DNA from: Marivivens aquimaris
GTDB lineage: Bacteria > Pseudomonadota > Alphaproteobacteria > Rhodobacterales > Rhodobacteraceae
DNA: 64,000 bases
NCBI RefSeq assembly: GCF_015220045.1
Contig: NZ_JADBGB010000001.1
Location: 2,721,001 to 2,785,000, forward strand
Direction of reading: 5' to 3'
Positions 25,550 to 36,500 of this stretch are shown here, one piece after another; within the stretch, counting starts at the first letter, position 1; each line of letters starts with the position of its first letter. Made by a program: the position numbers and the translations under genes. The notes under the pieces are model-generated. The model saw only the letters and a program-made list of their open reading frames with translations, did no database searches and had not been told where the DNA came from.

Positions 25550-26902
25550 ATGGCCGCAAGCGAAGAACTCGACATTCACGACCGCGAACGCAGTAGCTGG
25601 GTGCGCCTCAGAACACTTGTGATCCTGCGCTGGATCGCGATCATCGGCCAAATGGGCACGCTGATCGTGGCCCAACAGCTGTTCCGTCTTCACCTGGAGG
25701 TCGGACTGGCCGCAGCAACTATCGGCGCGTCCATCGTCGCGAACCTGTTCTTCTCGTTTCTCTATCCCGAAACAAAGCGTCTGTCGGAGCGCGAGGCGTT
25801 CCTGATGCTGCTCTTCGACTTATTGCAGCTCGGCTTGCTGCTGTATCTAACAGGTGGCTTGAACAATCCCTTCGCCGTGCTGGTGCTCGCGCCCGTCACC
25901 ATCGCGGCGACATTCCTGCAAATGCGGAACACCGCGATCCTCGGGTTTCTGGCGGTCGGTATCATTTCTGCGCTGGGCATGTGGTACATCCCGCTCGAAG
26001 GCGCGGATGGTCTGGTGCTTGCCCTGCCTCTGATCTTCCTGTTCGGGTCGTGGGCCGCGCTGACTATCGGTGTCGTGTTCCTCGCCGTCTACGCGCGCCA
26101 GATCACGTCCGAGGTCAACGACATGTCCGAGGCGCTTCTGGCGACCCAGATGGCCTTGGCCCGCGAGCAGAAACTGACGGACCTTGGCGGCGTCATCGCG
26201 GCGGCGGCGCATGAACTTGGCACACCGCTCGCCACGATCAAACTGGTGAGCAAGGAGCTACTGGACGAGGTCGAGGACCGCCCCGAAGTCTATGAGGACA
26301 TCGCCCTGATCGCCGAGCAGGCCGACCGTTGCCGTGATATCATGCGGTCGATGGGGCAGGCGGGGAAAGACGACCTTCACATGCGGCGCGCGCCCTTGCA
26401 GGCGATATTGGAGGAGGCCGCGTCCCCACACATGCAGCGCGGCAAGGAGATCTCGTTCTCGGTCAACGCAAATACCGAACACCCGCAGCGCCAGCCGATC
26501 TTCTTCCGCAGGCCCGAGATTATCCACGGTCTTCGTAACCTCGTGCAGAACGCCGTCGATTTCGCGGCGACCGAAGTGAAGATCGAGAGCACGTGGGACG
26601 AGACCACCGTTCGCCTCAGGATCAGCGATGACGGCCCCGGTTATCCCGCCACCATCATCGGGCGCATCGGCGATCCCTTCGTGCGCCGCCGTAAGGAGAC
26701 CGAGAACCGCCCAGGCTATGAGGGTATGGGCCTCGGTCTGTTTATTGCGAAAACGCTGCTCGAACGGTCCGGCGCGAAGCTGGACTTTGCCAACGAAGAG
26801 GTCGGCGGTGCGATTGTCATGGTGCAATGGCCCCGCGATATCGTTGATCCAGAGCGCGGAAAACGCGAAGCGCTGGGCGAGAACCTCCCTATTCTGCCCT
26901 AG
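25550..26902 (+). CDS. regB: Redox-sensing histidine kinase RegB/PrrB
   Basis: A 450-residue sensor kinase. Six membrane segments occupy about 20-185, including the conserved ubiquinone-binding loop GGLNNPF at 102-108. The H-box has His221 in AAAAHELGTPLATIK. The redox-active cysteine is Cys261 (ADRCRDIMRSMG), offset by four from R. capsulatus Cys265. The catalytic ATPase domain shows N, G1 and G2 boxes (NLVQNAVDFA, ISDDGPGYP, GMGLGLFIAKTLL). It phosphorylates RegA under reducing conditions. A PAS protein follows 63 bp later. Confidence 0.96.
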   Translation: MAASEELDIHDRERSSWVRLRTLVILRWIAIIGQMGTLIVAQQLFRLHLEVGLAAATIGASIVANLFFSFLYPETKRLSEREAFLMLLFDLLQLGLLLYLTGGLNNPFAVLVLAPVTIAATFLQMRNTAILGFLAVGIISALGMWYIPLEGADGLVLALPLIFLFGSWAALTIGVVFLAVYARQITSEVNDMSEALLATQMALAREQKLTDLGGVIAAAAHELGTPLATIKLVSKELLDEVEDRPEVYEDIALIAEQADRCRDIMRSMGQAGKDDLHMRRAPLQAILEEAASPHMQRGKEISFSVNANTEHPQRQPIFFRRPEIIHGLRNLVQNAVDFAATEVKIESTWDETTVRLRISDDGPGYPATIIGRIGDPFVRRRKETENRPGYEGMGLGLFIAKTLLERSGAKLDFANEEVGGAIVMVQWPRDIVDPERGKREALGENLPILP

Positions 26903-26965
26903 CATTTACTGCGGATTAACTGCGTTCGCGCACCTTGCTGACGTACTTAGTAGGGATTCGCGCTC

Positions 26966-28516
26966 ATGGATTTGACCGATCTGGCTCTGCCGCTCATCGC
27001 CGTCTGTATCTCGATGCTTGCCGTTGTCGGCATCGTGCGGTTCACCGATTCCAGACTGCGGAGCGCGCGGGCCATGATGCGTGAGGCGGATGAGGCGGTG
27101 CTGTTCCTGTTCGACAGCGCCGACCTTGTCGATGCCACGCCCAGCGCGAGGAAGATGCTGAAATCGCGGAAGGAGGCTGGAAGTGATTGGAATAGGTTCC
27201 TCACGCTGTTCGCACCTCATTTTCCCGACATGCGCGGCGCGTTGCAGCAATTGGACGAGGGGAGAAAAGAACTCGTCTCCCCCACCGATCCTGCAAAAAC
27301 CATCAGCGCCGAGGTGTGCGATGGCCTCACCCGTATCAGCTACGCCGACAGCGGTGCGCAACAGAGCAAGCTAGTTGATCGCGCCACTTACGCTGCATTA
27401 GAGGCTGATCTGGACGGTCTTCGCTTCACCGCGGAAACCGCACCGATCCTGATCTGGCGACAGGCGCGGGATGGTCAGATTATCTGGTTCAACGAGGCAT
27501 ATCGCAATCTCGCCGACAGTTTCGACACTCGCGAGATCGCCACTTGGCCCCTTATCAACCTATTCCCTGAAGCAGTCTGTGCCGGCGATACCGCGAAGAA
27601 ACGGATGCCCTTGTCGCACGGGACCGCTGCACGACCGCGCATGTTCGACATCACTTCGGTCGCCTGTGGTGAGGACACCGTGCACTACGCCGTCGATGTC
27701 ACCGAAATTGTCGAGGCCGAGGCGGCCAAGACAAATCACCTCCAGATGTTCGGTAGGCCGTTTGCGATCCTGACCGTGGGCCTCGCGATTTTTGACCGCG
27801 ATCATCGCTTGATGACTTTCAACCCTGCGCTGGCGGACCTGACCGACCTGCCGATCGGTTTCCTGAGCAACCGCCCACCGATTTACGACTTCCTCCATCG
27901 GATGCACGAGGGTGGATATATGCCCACGACCGCCAACTACCGTGAATGGCGCGAGTTCATCGGCAAGCTCGAACGCGAAACCCGCAACGGCACCTATGTC
28001 GAAAACTGGGAGTTGCCGAACGGCAAGACCTACCGCGTCATCGGATGTCCCAGCCCCGACCGATCCATCGCGCTGATGTTCGAGGATATCTCTGCCCACG
28101 CCTCCGCCGGTCGTCAGTACCAGTACGAACTGGAGATGCAGCAGGTCGTTCTGGACTCCTTTGACGAGGCCACCGCGCTGTTCAATCCGTCCGGCACTCT
28201 CATTCTTTGCAACAGCGCCTACGTCGACCTTTGGCACGGTGGAGACCGTCCCGATGCCGCAAGCACATTGCTTGGTGAAACCGCCGAGTGGCGCAAAATG
28301 ACAATCGCCACCGAATTCTGGGACGAGGTACGCAGCCTTGTTTACCGCGATGCGCTGTCTGAACCTATCAAGCAGACCGTACGCCTGACCGATGGCCGCT
28401 CGCTCCTTTGCCGTGTGAATACACTGAAATCAGGCGAGACCATCGTGAAATTCGACACCTTCATCGAGGCCGGACTTTCGGCGGGATTACCCCCGCTCCG
28501 CGCGGCATTGCTCTGA
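26966..28516 (+). CDS. Membrane-anchored multi-PAS protein without kinase domain
   Basis: A 516-residue protein. One N-terminal transmembrane helix (LALPLIAVCISMLAVVGIV) is followed by three PAS-like segments. The clearest begin around ETAPILIWRQARDGQIIWFN (about 152), MFGRPFAILTVGLAIFDRDH (about 260) and VLDSFDEATALFNPSGTLI (about 395). It stops where a histidine-kinase dimerisation and ATPase module would normally begin; no H-box, N-box, GGDEF or EAL motif is visible. It lies just after regB and before tsaE. It may relay a redox or ligand signal to another protein, but no output is encoded in the chain. Confidence 0.75.
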   Translation: MDLTDLALPLIAVCISMLAVVGIVRFTDSRLRSARAMMREADEAVLFLFDSADLVDATPSARKMLKSRKEAGSDWNRFLTLFAPHFPDMRGALQQLDEGRKELVSPTDPAKTISAEVCDGLTRISYADSGAQQSKLVDRATYAALEADLDGLRFTAETAPILIWRQARDGQIIWFNEAYRNLADSFDTREIATWPLINLFPEAVCAGDTAKKRMPLSHGTAARPRMFDITSVACGEDTVHYAVDVTEIVEAEAAKTNHLQMFGRPFAILTVGLAIFDRDHRLMTFNPALADLTDLPIGFLSNRPPIYDFLHRMHEGGYMPTTANYREWREFIGKLERETRNGTYVENWELPNGKTYRVIGCPSPDRSIALMFEDISAHASAGRQYQYELEMQQVVLDSFDEATALFNPSGTLILCNSAYVDLWHGGDRPDAASTLLGETAEWRKMTIATEFWDEVRSLVYRDALSEPIKQTVRLTDGRSLLCRVNTLKSGETIVKFDTFIEAGLSAGLPPLRAALL

Positions 28517-28550
28517 TATCACTTGAAGGTTCGGGGGGAGTGCGTAGGTT

Positions 28551-29012
28551 GTGAACATGCCCACGACCCGCACCATTACGCTCCCGTCCGAAACCGATAC
28601 CGCTGCGCTTGCCCAGCGCTTTGCACCAATGCTGAGCGCCGGTGACGTGCTGCTATTGGAAGGCGATATCGGCGCGGGAAAAACCGCGTTCTCTCGGGCG
28701 CTGATCCGTGCGCGGCTCGGCTATGACGAAGACGTGCCCTCGCCGACGTTCACATTGGTCCAGACCTACGAGGACGAGGTCGATATCTGGCATTGCGACC
28801 TCTACCGGCTCACCCATCCTGATGAGGCTGTTGAACTTGGCCTAGAGGAAGCGTTCGAGGAAGCGATCTGCCTGATCGAATGGCCCGACCGGCTCGCCGA
28901 CCTCGCGCCGAAAACCGCGCTGACGTTGCAGTTCAAAGCAAGCGACGAACATAGCGTGACTTTCGCCGCTGACGACAACTGGACCGCAAGGCTGGAGGCC
29001 GCCGGTGTCTGA
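28551..29012 (+). CDS. tsaE: tRNA t6A synthesis ATPase TsaE
   Basis: A 153-residue P-loop ATPase of the TsaE family, which works with TsaD and TsaB to make t6A37 in tRNA. The Walker A motif is EGDIGAGKTAFSRAL, and SPTFTLVQTYE and WHCDLYRL are family hallmarks. A GTG start at 28551 is favoured by GGGGGAG ten bases upstream; ATG at 28557 is too distant. It overlaps the next gene by eight bases, starting the tight operon tsaE-amgK-murU-addB-addA. Confidence 0.95.
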   Translation: MNMPTTRTITLPSETDTAALAQRFAPMLSAGDVLLLEGDIGAGKTAFSRALIRARLGYDEDVPSPTFTLVQTYEDEVDIWHCDLYRLTHPDEAVELGLEEAFEEAICLIEWPDRLADLAPKTALTLQFKASDEHSVTFAADDNWTARLEAAGV

Positions 29013-29910
29013 CCGGATCGCCCAACGCCTCGATTTCCTACGCGGCACCGAATGGAGCGAATGGCAGCAGGAACCGATCGCCGGTGACGCCTCGCGCCGC
29101 AGCTATGTACGCCTGACAAAAGGTGATGAGAGCGTCATCCTGATGGACGCCCCGCCCGACAGCGGTGAGGACCTCGCGCCGTTCATCCGCATTGCGGGTC
29201 TGCTGCGTAAAAAAGGCCTCTGCCCGCCGCGCATTCATACCTCTGATCAGAATACGGGCTTCGCGGTGATCGAAGACCTTGGCCCGTACCATTTTGCCCA
29301 AGCGGTCGATCACGGCTCGGACGAGCGGGAGCTTTACGCCGAAGCGACCCGCTGCATCGCAGCTTACGGGGACGCCCGCACCGATGGGCTGTCCGAAATG
29401 ACGCCCGAAGTCGGCACGAACCTTGTTGGCGAGGTTTTAGAGTGGTTCATCAACCCTGAGAGCCAGCAGCCATTGCTCGATGCGCTTCGGCATGTTCTGA
29501 ACGACACCTATCAACCGCCTGCGTTGTCGCTTCGTGATTTCCACGCCGAGAACCTCATTTGGCGGCCACATCTGACAGGTACCGACCGCGTCGGCATTCT
29601 GGATTTTCAGGACGCTCTACTGGCTCAGCCGCACTATGACCTCGTTTCGCTGCTCCGCGATGTGCGGCGGGATGTCTCGGACGCTGTGGTCGAGGAATTG
29701 ACCGACGGCATCGACCAGCACAGCTTTGCGGTGACTGCCGTGCAGCGCAATCTGCGTATCCTCGGGATTTTCCACCGGCTCGTCCGCCGCGATGGGAAAG
29801 CGAAATACGCCGCCTTCATGCCCCGCGTGATCGGCCATCTCAAATGCGATCTGGCGCATCCCGAACTGTCGGAACTACGCCGCATCATCCTACCGGAGCT
29901 CGACCGATGA
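29005..29910 (+). CDS. amgK: Sugar 1-kinase of the AmgK family (aminoglycoside phosphotransferase fold)
   Basis: A 301-residue kinase-like protein of the APH fold. It has GDASRRSYVRL at the ATP-binding hairpin, the catalytic loop LSLRDFHAENLIW, and the metal Asp in VGILDFQDALLA. AmgK phosphorylates N-acetylmuramic acid and N-acetylglucosamine at the anomeric carbon, bypassing de novo synthesis of UDP-MurNAc. The identification is strengthened by the following nucleotidyltransferase gene (MurU), which overlaps by four bases. It begins with GTG inside the tsaE end. Confidence 0.9.
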   Translation: MSDRIAQRLDFLRGTEWSEWQQEPIAGDASRRSYVRLTKGDESVILMDAPPDSGEDLAPFIRIAGLLRKKGLCPPRIHTSDQNTGFAVIEDLGPYHFAQAVDHGSDERELYAEATRCIAAYGDARTDGLSEMTPEVGTNLVGEVLEWFINPESQQPLLDALRHVLNDTYQPPALSLRDFHAENLIWRPHLTGTDRVGILDFQDALLAQPHYDLVSLLRDVRRDVSDAVVEELTDGIDQHSFAVTAVQRNLRILGIFHRLVRRDGKAKYAAFMPRVIGHLKCDLAHPELSELRRIILPELDR

Positions 29911-30572
29911 CGCCAAACGCCGCTCTGTTCTTTGCCGCTGGTCTGGGAACGCGCATGGCGCCGCTGACGGACGATCGGCCCAAGCCGATGATCGAAGTGG
30001 CAGGCAAGCCGCTCCTCCGTCACGCGATGGATATGGCCGAGGGCATCGAGCGGAAGGTCGTTAACGTCCACTACCGCGCTGGGCAGATCCGTGATGCGGT
30101 GGCTGATGGCGTCATGATCTCTGATGAGACCGACCAACTGCTGGAGACCGGCGGCGGATTGCGTAAGGCACTGCCTTTGTTGGGCGACGGACCTGTTTTC
30201 ACGATGAACACCGACGCCGTGTGGAAAGGGCCGAACCCGTTCGACATGCTGCGCTCCGCTTGGCGGGATGAGATGGGCGGCCTCTTGCTGCTCATTGACC
30301 CCCAAGATGCGCGTGGCCACGTCGGAAAGGGCGATTTCGTCGTCGATAAAAACTCGCGTGTTACGCCAGGACAGGGTCTGATTTATACGGGATGTCAGAT
30401 CATTCGACCCGACCGTCGAAGCGAAGTCGAAACCGACGCATTCTCCATGTGGGAACTGTGGAACCGCCTGCTGGAGGAGCGATCACTCTATGGTCTGCGC
30501 TACACTGGAAACTGGTGTGACGTGGGCCGCCCTGATTGTATTCCGATTGCCGAAGAAATGTTGCGCCAATGA
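29907..30572 (+). CDS. murU: N-acetylmuramate-1-phosphate uridylyltransferase MurU
   Basis: A 221-residue nucleotidyltransferase. The N-terminal signature is FFAAGLGTRMAPLTDDRPKPMIEVAGKPL, with the sugar-nucleotide Asp in TMNTDAVWKG. MurU makes UDP-MurNAc from MurNAc-1-phosphate and UTP, the second step of the AmgK-MurU recycling route that gives intrinsic fosfomycin tolerance in pseudomonads. It overlaps both amgK (ATGA) and addB (ATGA), so the genes are translationally coupled. Confidence 0.92.
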   Translation: MTPNAALFFAAGLGTRMAPLTDDRPKPMIEVAGKPLLRHAMDMAEGIERKVVNVHYRAGQIRDAVADGVMISDETDQLLETGGGLRKALPLLGDGPVFTMNTDAVWKGPNPFDMLRSAWRDEMGGLLLLIDPQDARGHVGKGDFVVDKNSRVTPGQGLIYTGCQIIRPDRRSEVETDAFSMWELWNRLLEERSLYGLRYTGNWCDVGRPDCIPIAEEMLRQ

Positions 30573-33517
30573 TGTTCCAACCGACCGACCGACCGCGTAT
30601 TTACGGTCTCCCCACTGGCGTTGATTTCGCGTCGGAGCTTGCGAAGGGGATCACCGACCGGCTCGGCGGGATGGCTCCGCACGAAATTGCCCGCACCGAG
30701 GTCTACCTGAACACCCGCCGTATGCAGCGCCGTCTACGCGAGGTGTTTGATCAGGGGCCGGCACGTTTGTTGCCGCGTGTCAGGCTGGTCACGGACCTCG
30801 CCCGCGATCCTGCGTCTTCGACTTTGCCGCAACCGATTTCACCGCTGCGTCGGCGGCTGGAGCTGTCGCGTTTCGTCTCAGCACTGCTCGAAAGCGAGCC
30901 CGATCTGGCGCCGCGGTCCGCCCTTTACGATCTTTCCGACAGCCTTGCGGCACTCATGGATGAAATGCACGGCGAAGGCGTACCGCCTGAAGCGATCCTC
31001 GACCTCGACGTGGCGGATAGCTCTGGTCACTGGGAACGCGCGCTGAAATTCATCCGCATCGTTACGCAGTTTTACGATCACGTCGAAACGCCCCCCGACA
31101 CCGAAGCACGTCAGCGGATGGTGATCGAACAGCTGATCGAACGCTGGGAGGCCCAGCCACCCGACCATCCGATCATCGTCGCGGGCTCGACCGGTTCGCG
31201 CGGTGCGACGGCGATGTTTATGGATGCGGTGTCGCGCCTGCCGCAGGGTGCGATTATCCTGCCTGGCGTCGATTTCGACATGCCAGCAAGCGTTTGGGAC
31301 GGGATGACCGACAAGACAACGTCGGAGGATCACCCCCAGTACCGCTTCCGCCATTTCCTCGACCGGATGGAGGTGAACATCCGCGATCTGGCGCGCTGGA
31401 CTGACACCGTGCCCTTTGCTCCTGCCCGCAATAAGGTCGTGTCGCTGTCGCTGCGGCCAGCGCCCGTGACCGACCAATGGCTCGTCGATGGCCCTGCGCT
31501 GGGCGATCTGGACCACGCGATGGACGGCGTCACGCTGGTAGAGGCTCCGACCCCTCGCGCCGAGGCCGAGACTATTGCGCTGCGCCTGCGGGCCGCGATG
31601 GACGAAGGGCTGAAGGCCGCGCTGATCACGCCGGACCGGATGCTGACGCGTCAGGTTGCTGCTGCTTTGGACCGCTGGAACATCAAGCCCGACGACTCCG
31701 CCGGTCATCCGCTGCATCTGTCTGCCCCCGGCCGTATGCTCCGTCAGGTGGCGGCGTTGCTGTCAGAGAAGATCACGGGCGAGATGCTGCTCTCGCTGCT
31801 CAAACACCCGCTCGTTGCGACAGGCGTAGCGAATGAACGCGGCGATCATATCCGTCTGACCAACAAGCTTGAAATGCACATCCGCCGCTATGGGCCTGCC
31901 TATCCCGACAGCGCGAGCATGAACGAATGGGCCAAGGTCGAGGCCGATCAGCCGTGGGCGCATTGGGTCGGCAAGCTGCTGGATGACGCGATCGCGTGGC
32001 AGAACAGTGCGCATGAGCGCCCGCTGGTCGATCACATTGCCAAACACATCGCCCTGACCGAAGCCTTCGCCGCCGGACCGAATGGATCCGACAGTGGTGA
32101 GCTTTGGAAAGAAAGCGCGGGGCGTACAGCGCTCAATGTCATGTCGGAATTCGGGAAACAGGCCGATGCCGCGGGCGACATCAACGCGCGCGACTACCTG
32201 ACGATGATGTCGTCGATCCTTCAGGCCAATGAGGTCCGCAACCCCGATCTGGTGCACTCCAACGTGCTGTTCTGGGGTGCGCTCGAAGCCCGTGTACAAT
32301 CCGCCGACCTCGTGATCCTTGGCGGGATGAACGATGGTGTCTGGCCGGAAACGCCGTCGCCCGATCCGTGGCTGAACCGCGAGATGCGCCAGAAAGCGGG
32401 TCTATTGCTGCCTGAACGGCGCATCGGCCTTTCGGCGCACGACTACCAGCAAGCCGTCGCAGCAAAGACGGTGTGGATCACGCGTTCGATCCGATCCGAC
32501 GAGGCGGAGACCGTGCCGTCGCGCTGGGTAAACCGTCTGACAAACCTGCTGGACGGTCTGCCGGATCAGGGTGGCCGCAAGGCGCTGGCCGCAATGCGCG
32601 AACGCGGCGCCAAGTGGATTGCCGAGGCCCATGTGCTGAGCCAACCCGCCGTTCGTACCGAAAACGCCCACCGCCCCTCGCCGCAGCCACCCGTTGATGC
32701 GCGGCCCAAGCAGTTGTCGGTGACAGAAATCCAGCGGCTGATCCGCGATCCCTATTCGATTTACGCCAAGCGTGTGCTCGGGCTGAAAAAGCTCGATCCG
32801 CTGGTGCCGACAGCCGATGCCCCATTACGGGGGGACATCATTCACAAGGTGCTGGAGGATTTCATCCGAGAGGGCCACGATCCCGCGCTCCCCGCCTCCC
32901 GTGACCGCCTCATGGAGATCACTCGGAGCCGCCTTGCAGAGATGTGCCCGTGGCCCACCGCGCGGCGGCTTTGGTATGCGAAGATGGAGCGTGTCGTGGA
33001 CAAATTCCTACGCGGTGAGATCCGCAGGCAGGCGAGCGGGACGCCGGAATGGTTCGAAGAGTGGGGCGAGTTGGATATCCCCGATCTGGATATGAAGCTA
33101 GTCGGTAAAGCCGACCGCATCGACCTGACTGAGAACGGTGAAGTGATCCTCTACGACTACAAAACAGGCTCTATTTCGACTGTAGACCAGCAAAAAGCTT
33201 TTGATAAGCAACTCCTGATCGAAGCGGCGATGGCTGCTCGCGGCGCGTTCAAAAACGTCGGCAAGCGCACTGCTGCGGCCGCGGAGTTCGTCGCGGTGGG
33301 CAGCGGTAAGGATACGCCTGCGCCGTTCGAAGATGCCCCGCCCGAAGAAGAATGGGCGCGGTTCCTCGACCTGATCAGAGCATGGCGCAATGTAGAAAAG
33401 GGATACACCGCACGGATGGCAGCCGAGAAACTGGCGTTCGGATCGGACTACGACCACCTGTCGCGCTACGGCGAATGGGACATGTCCCACGCCCCGAAAA
33501 AGGAGCGGCTGAAATGA
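30569..33517 (+). CDS. addB: Double-strand break repair protein AddB
   Basis: A 982-residue alphaproteobacterial AddB. The N-terminal region has an inactivated helicase-like fold (PIIVAGSTGSRGATAMFMDA). The C-terminal RecB-type nuclease is shown by DPYSIYAKRVLGLKKLDPL, GDIIHKVLEDFI and the catalytic ILYDYKTGS. With AddA it unwinds and resects DNA ends for RecA loading. Start codons ATG 30569 and 30572 are both possible (ATGATG); the first overlaps the murU stop. It overlaps addA by four bases. Confidence 0.95.
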   Translation: MMFQPTDRPRIYGLPTGVDFASELAKGITDRLGGMAPHEIARTEVYLNTRRMQRRLREVFDQGPARLLPRVRLVTDLARDPASSTLPQPISPLRRRLELSRFVSALLESEPDLAPRSALYDLSDSLAALMDEMHGEGVPPEAILDLDVADSSGHWERALKFIRIVTQFYDHVETPPDTEARQRMVIEQLIERWEAQPPDHPIIVAGSTGSRGATAMFMDAVSRLPQGAIILPGVDFDMPASVWDGMTDKTTSEDHPQYRFRHFLDRMEVNIRDLARWTDTVPFAPARNKVVSLSLRPAPVTDQWLVDGPALGDLDHAMDGVTLVEAPTPRAEAETIALRLRAAMDEGLKAALITPDRMLTRQVAAALDRWNIKPDDSAGHPLHLSAPGRMLRQVAALLSEKITGEMLLSLLKHPLVATGVANERGDHIRLTNKLEMHIRRYGPAYPDSASMNEWAKVEADQPWAHWVGKLLDDAIAWQNSAHERPLVDHIAKHIALTEAFAAGPNGSDSGELWKESAGRTALNVMSEFGKQADAAGDINARDYLTMMSSILQANEVRNPDLVHSNVLFWGALEARVQSADLVILGGMNDGVWPETPSPDPWLNREMRQKAGLLLPERRIGLSAHDYQQAVAAKTVWITRSIRSDEAETVPSRWVNRLTNLLDGLPDQGGRKALAAMRERGAKWIAEAHVLSQPAVRTENAHRPSPQPPVDARPKQLSVTEIQRLIRDPYSIYAKRVLGLKKLDPLVPTADAPLRGDIIHKVLEDFIREGHDPALPASRDRLMEITRSRLAEMCPWPTARRLWYAKMERVVDKFLRGEIRRQASGTPEWFEEWGELDIPDLDMKLVGKADRIDLTENGEVILYDYKTGSISTVDQQKAFDKQLLIEAAMAARGAFKNVGKRTAAAAEFVAVGSGKDTPAPFEDAPPEEEWARFLDLIRAWRNVEKGYTARMAAEKLAFGSDYDHLSRYGEWDMSHAPKKERLK

Positions 33518-36500
33518 GGGATGAAGCCACCAATCGCCAGATCGCTGCCGCCGACCCGCGTGCGTCGACATGGGTTTCTGCGAACGCGGGTTCGGGCAAG
33601 ACACGCGTTCTGACCGACCGCGTTGCGCGGCTGCTGCTTGATGGTGTGGACCCGAAGAACATTCTCTGTCTGACCTACACCAAGGCCGCCGCGTCCGAGA
33701 TGCAGAACCGTCTGTTCAAGCGCCTCGGCAGTTGGGCTATGATGGACGACGCGCGTCTGTCGGACGAACTTCGCGACATGGGTGCAGGCGAGAGTTTCGG
33801 CTCGGACACGCTGCGCCAAGCCCGCCGTCTGTTTGCCCGCGCGATCGAGGTGCCGGGCGGTCTGCGTATCCAGACGATCCACTCGTTCTGTTCGTCCATT
33901 TTGCGGCGTTTCCCACTGGAAGCAGGGGTGTCGCCCCAGTTCACCGAGATGGAGGATCGCGCGTCGGAACTGCTGCGGATGGAGGTGCTCGACACCCTCT
34001 CAGACGGTCCAAAGAGCGACGTGATCGACAATGTCTCGCGCTATGTCCACGACCAGCAGCTTCTGAAGCTCGCAAAGGAGGTCATCCAGCACAAGCGCCA
34101 CTTTGCTGCGCCGATCACTCGTGACGAGCTGGCCAAGATGTTCGGTGTTCCTGCGGGCATGACGATGTGGTCGCTTCTGGATGATGCCTTTGACGACAAG
34201 GATCGTAAGACGGTCGAGGCCGCGGTGAAGGTGTTTGCCACCGGCAAATCGACCGACATCAAAGCCGCCACGGCCCTACAGGACTTCAGCGCGGCAGGCT
34301 CCATCACGGCTGCCGACCAGATCCTGATGGAAGGCGTCTTCCTAACCGGCAAGGGCGCGAAAGAGCCGTTCACCGCCAAGGTGGGCAAAATCCCGACCAA
34401 GGATCTGCGCGCGAAACACGACGCGCTGGGCGGTGAGCTCGACGACCTGATGGAGCGTGTGCAGGAAGTCCGACCGAAGCGCATTGCCATCGCGGCCATG
34501 CAGAAAGCCATCGCGCTGCATGACTTCGCGCGGCTGTTCATCCCTGCCTATGAAGAACAGAAGCTGCTGCGCGGTCTGCTCGACTTCGACGACCTGATCG
34601 CAAAGACGAATGAGCTGCTCACCCAGCGGGACAAGGCCGCTTGGGTGCTGTTCAAACTCGACGGCGGGATCGACCATATCCTCGTGGATGAGGCGCAGGA
34701 CACCAGCCCCGAACAGTGGCAGGTCATCGACGCGCTTTCCCGTGAATTCACCGCCGGTGAGGGTGCGCGTTCGGACCGTCCGCGCACGATTTTTGTCGTC
34801 GGTGACAAGAAGCAGTCGATCTACTCGTTCCAAGGAGCCGACCCTGAAGAATTCGACCGGAAAAGAGACTATTTCGGCGAAACTTTGAAAGAAACACCCA
34901 CCCCGCTGCGCACGACCGAGCTTCAGCATTCGTTCCGTTCCTCCAGCGCGATCCTGTCGCTGGTCGACCAGACCTTCACCGGTGAGCGGGCCGAGGGGCT
35001 GGAAGCCAAGGTCAGCCATATCGCGTTCAAGGACGTGCTTCCCGGACGTGTCGATGTCTGGCCGATGATCGAACCGCCGGAAAAAGAAGAACCGGGCGAG
35101 TGGTACGATCCTGTCGACAAGGTCAAAGAAACCGACACCGAAGTGCAGCTTGCCCGCCAGATCGCGGACGAGATCAAGCGGATGCTGGAATACGAGACCA
35201 TCCCGACCGATGGCGACGAGCGCGGCACGTTTGTACGCCGTCCCGTCCGTCCTGGTGATATCCTGATCCTCGTTCAGCGCCGCAAGGAACTGTTCCGCGA
35301 GATCATTCGCGCGTGTAAGGACTCTGGTCTGCCGATTGCGGGTGCGGACCGCCTGACCCTGACCGAACAACTCGCGGTAAAGGATATCCTTGCGCTGCTG
35401 TCTTTCCTCGCACTGGCCGAAGATGACCTGTCGCTGGCTGCCGCGCTGAAATCGCCGCTTTTTGGCTGGACCGAACAGGACCTGTACTCGATTGCACAAG
35501 GGCGCGAACGGGTTCTGATGGACAAGGACGGTAAAGAAAAGAAGACCGTCGATGACCTCTGGCGCGTTTTGCGCGGCAAGGCCGACCGCTTCCCCGACAC
35601 GCTGGCTATCCTGAACGATCTGCGTGGGCAGGCTGATTTCTTGCGCCCTTACGATCTGATTTCCCGCATTTTGGTTCGCCATGACGGGCGCCGCAAACTC
35701 GTGGGCCAGCTTGGTGCCGAAGCCGAGGATGCCATCGATGCGCTGCTTGCTCAAGCGCTGGCTTATGAGCGGTCATCGACGCCGAGCCTCACGGGGTTCC
35801 TGCACTGGATGGACGCAGAAGAGATCGTAGTGAAGCGCCAGATGGACTCCGCCAGCGACGAAATCCGCGTGATGACGGTGCATGGCTCGAAGGGTCTGGA
35901 GGCTCCGATTGTCATCCTGCCTGAGACCGCTGGCCGCAGGAACGAGGTCAAGGACGAGGTGATCCGCACCGAGGATGGCGCGTTTTGGAAGATGTCCAAG
36001 GACGAGACGCCAGAAGACCTTGTTGGTCATTACGAACAGATGCAGGATGCCACCGCCCGCGAGCGTCGACGCTTGCTGTACGTGGCGATGACCCGCGCCG
36101 AAAAGTGGCTGGTCGTCTTTGGCGCCTCCAACTCGGTCAAAGATCCTGAGATGTGGCATGGGCTCATTTCGGACGCGATGGGGCATGTTGGGGCAACGCC
36201 GATCACCATCATCGGTCAGAGCGTTAACCGCTACCAGATGCACGACTGGGATGGCTTGCCGCTGGTCGATGGCGAGCGACCGCAGCCGCCCGTTGTCACA
36301 GCGCCCGACCTACCCGTTGTCGATGCGCCGACCGCACGGAAAAAGACGCTGTCGCCGTCCGACCTTGGCGGAGCGAAGGCGCTTCCGGCCGAGTTCATTG
36401 ATGATGATGAGGAAACCGCGAAGGCGCGCGGGCGGCTCATCCACCTGCTTCTTGAGCATCTGCCGCAATACAAAGCAGACGAGCGCTGGGAGATTGCTGA

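Noticed and set aside
24236..26902. Inference that the organism is photosynthetic because of regBA
   Set aside because: RegBA also controls respiration and other functions in non-phototrophs; no puf, puh or bch gene is in the window.
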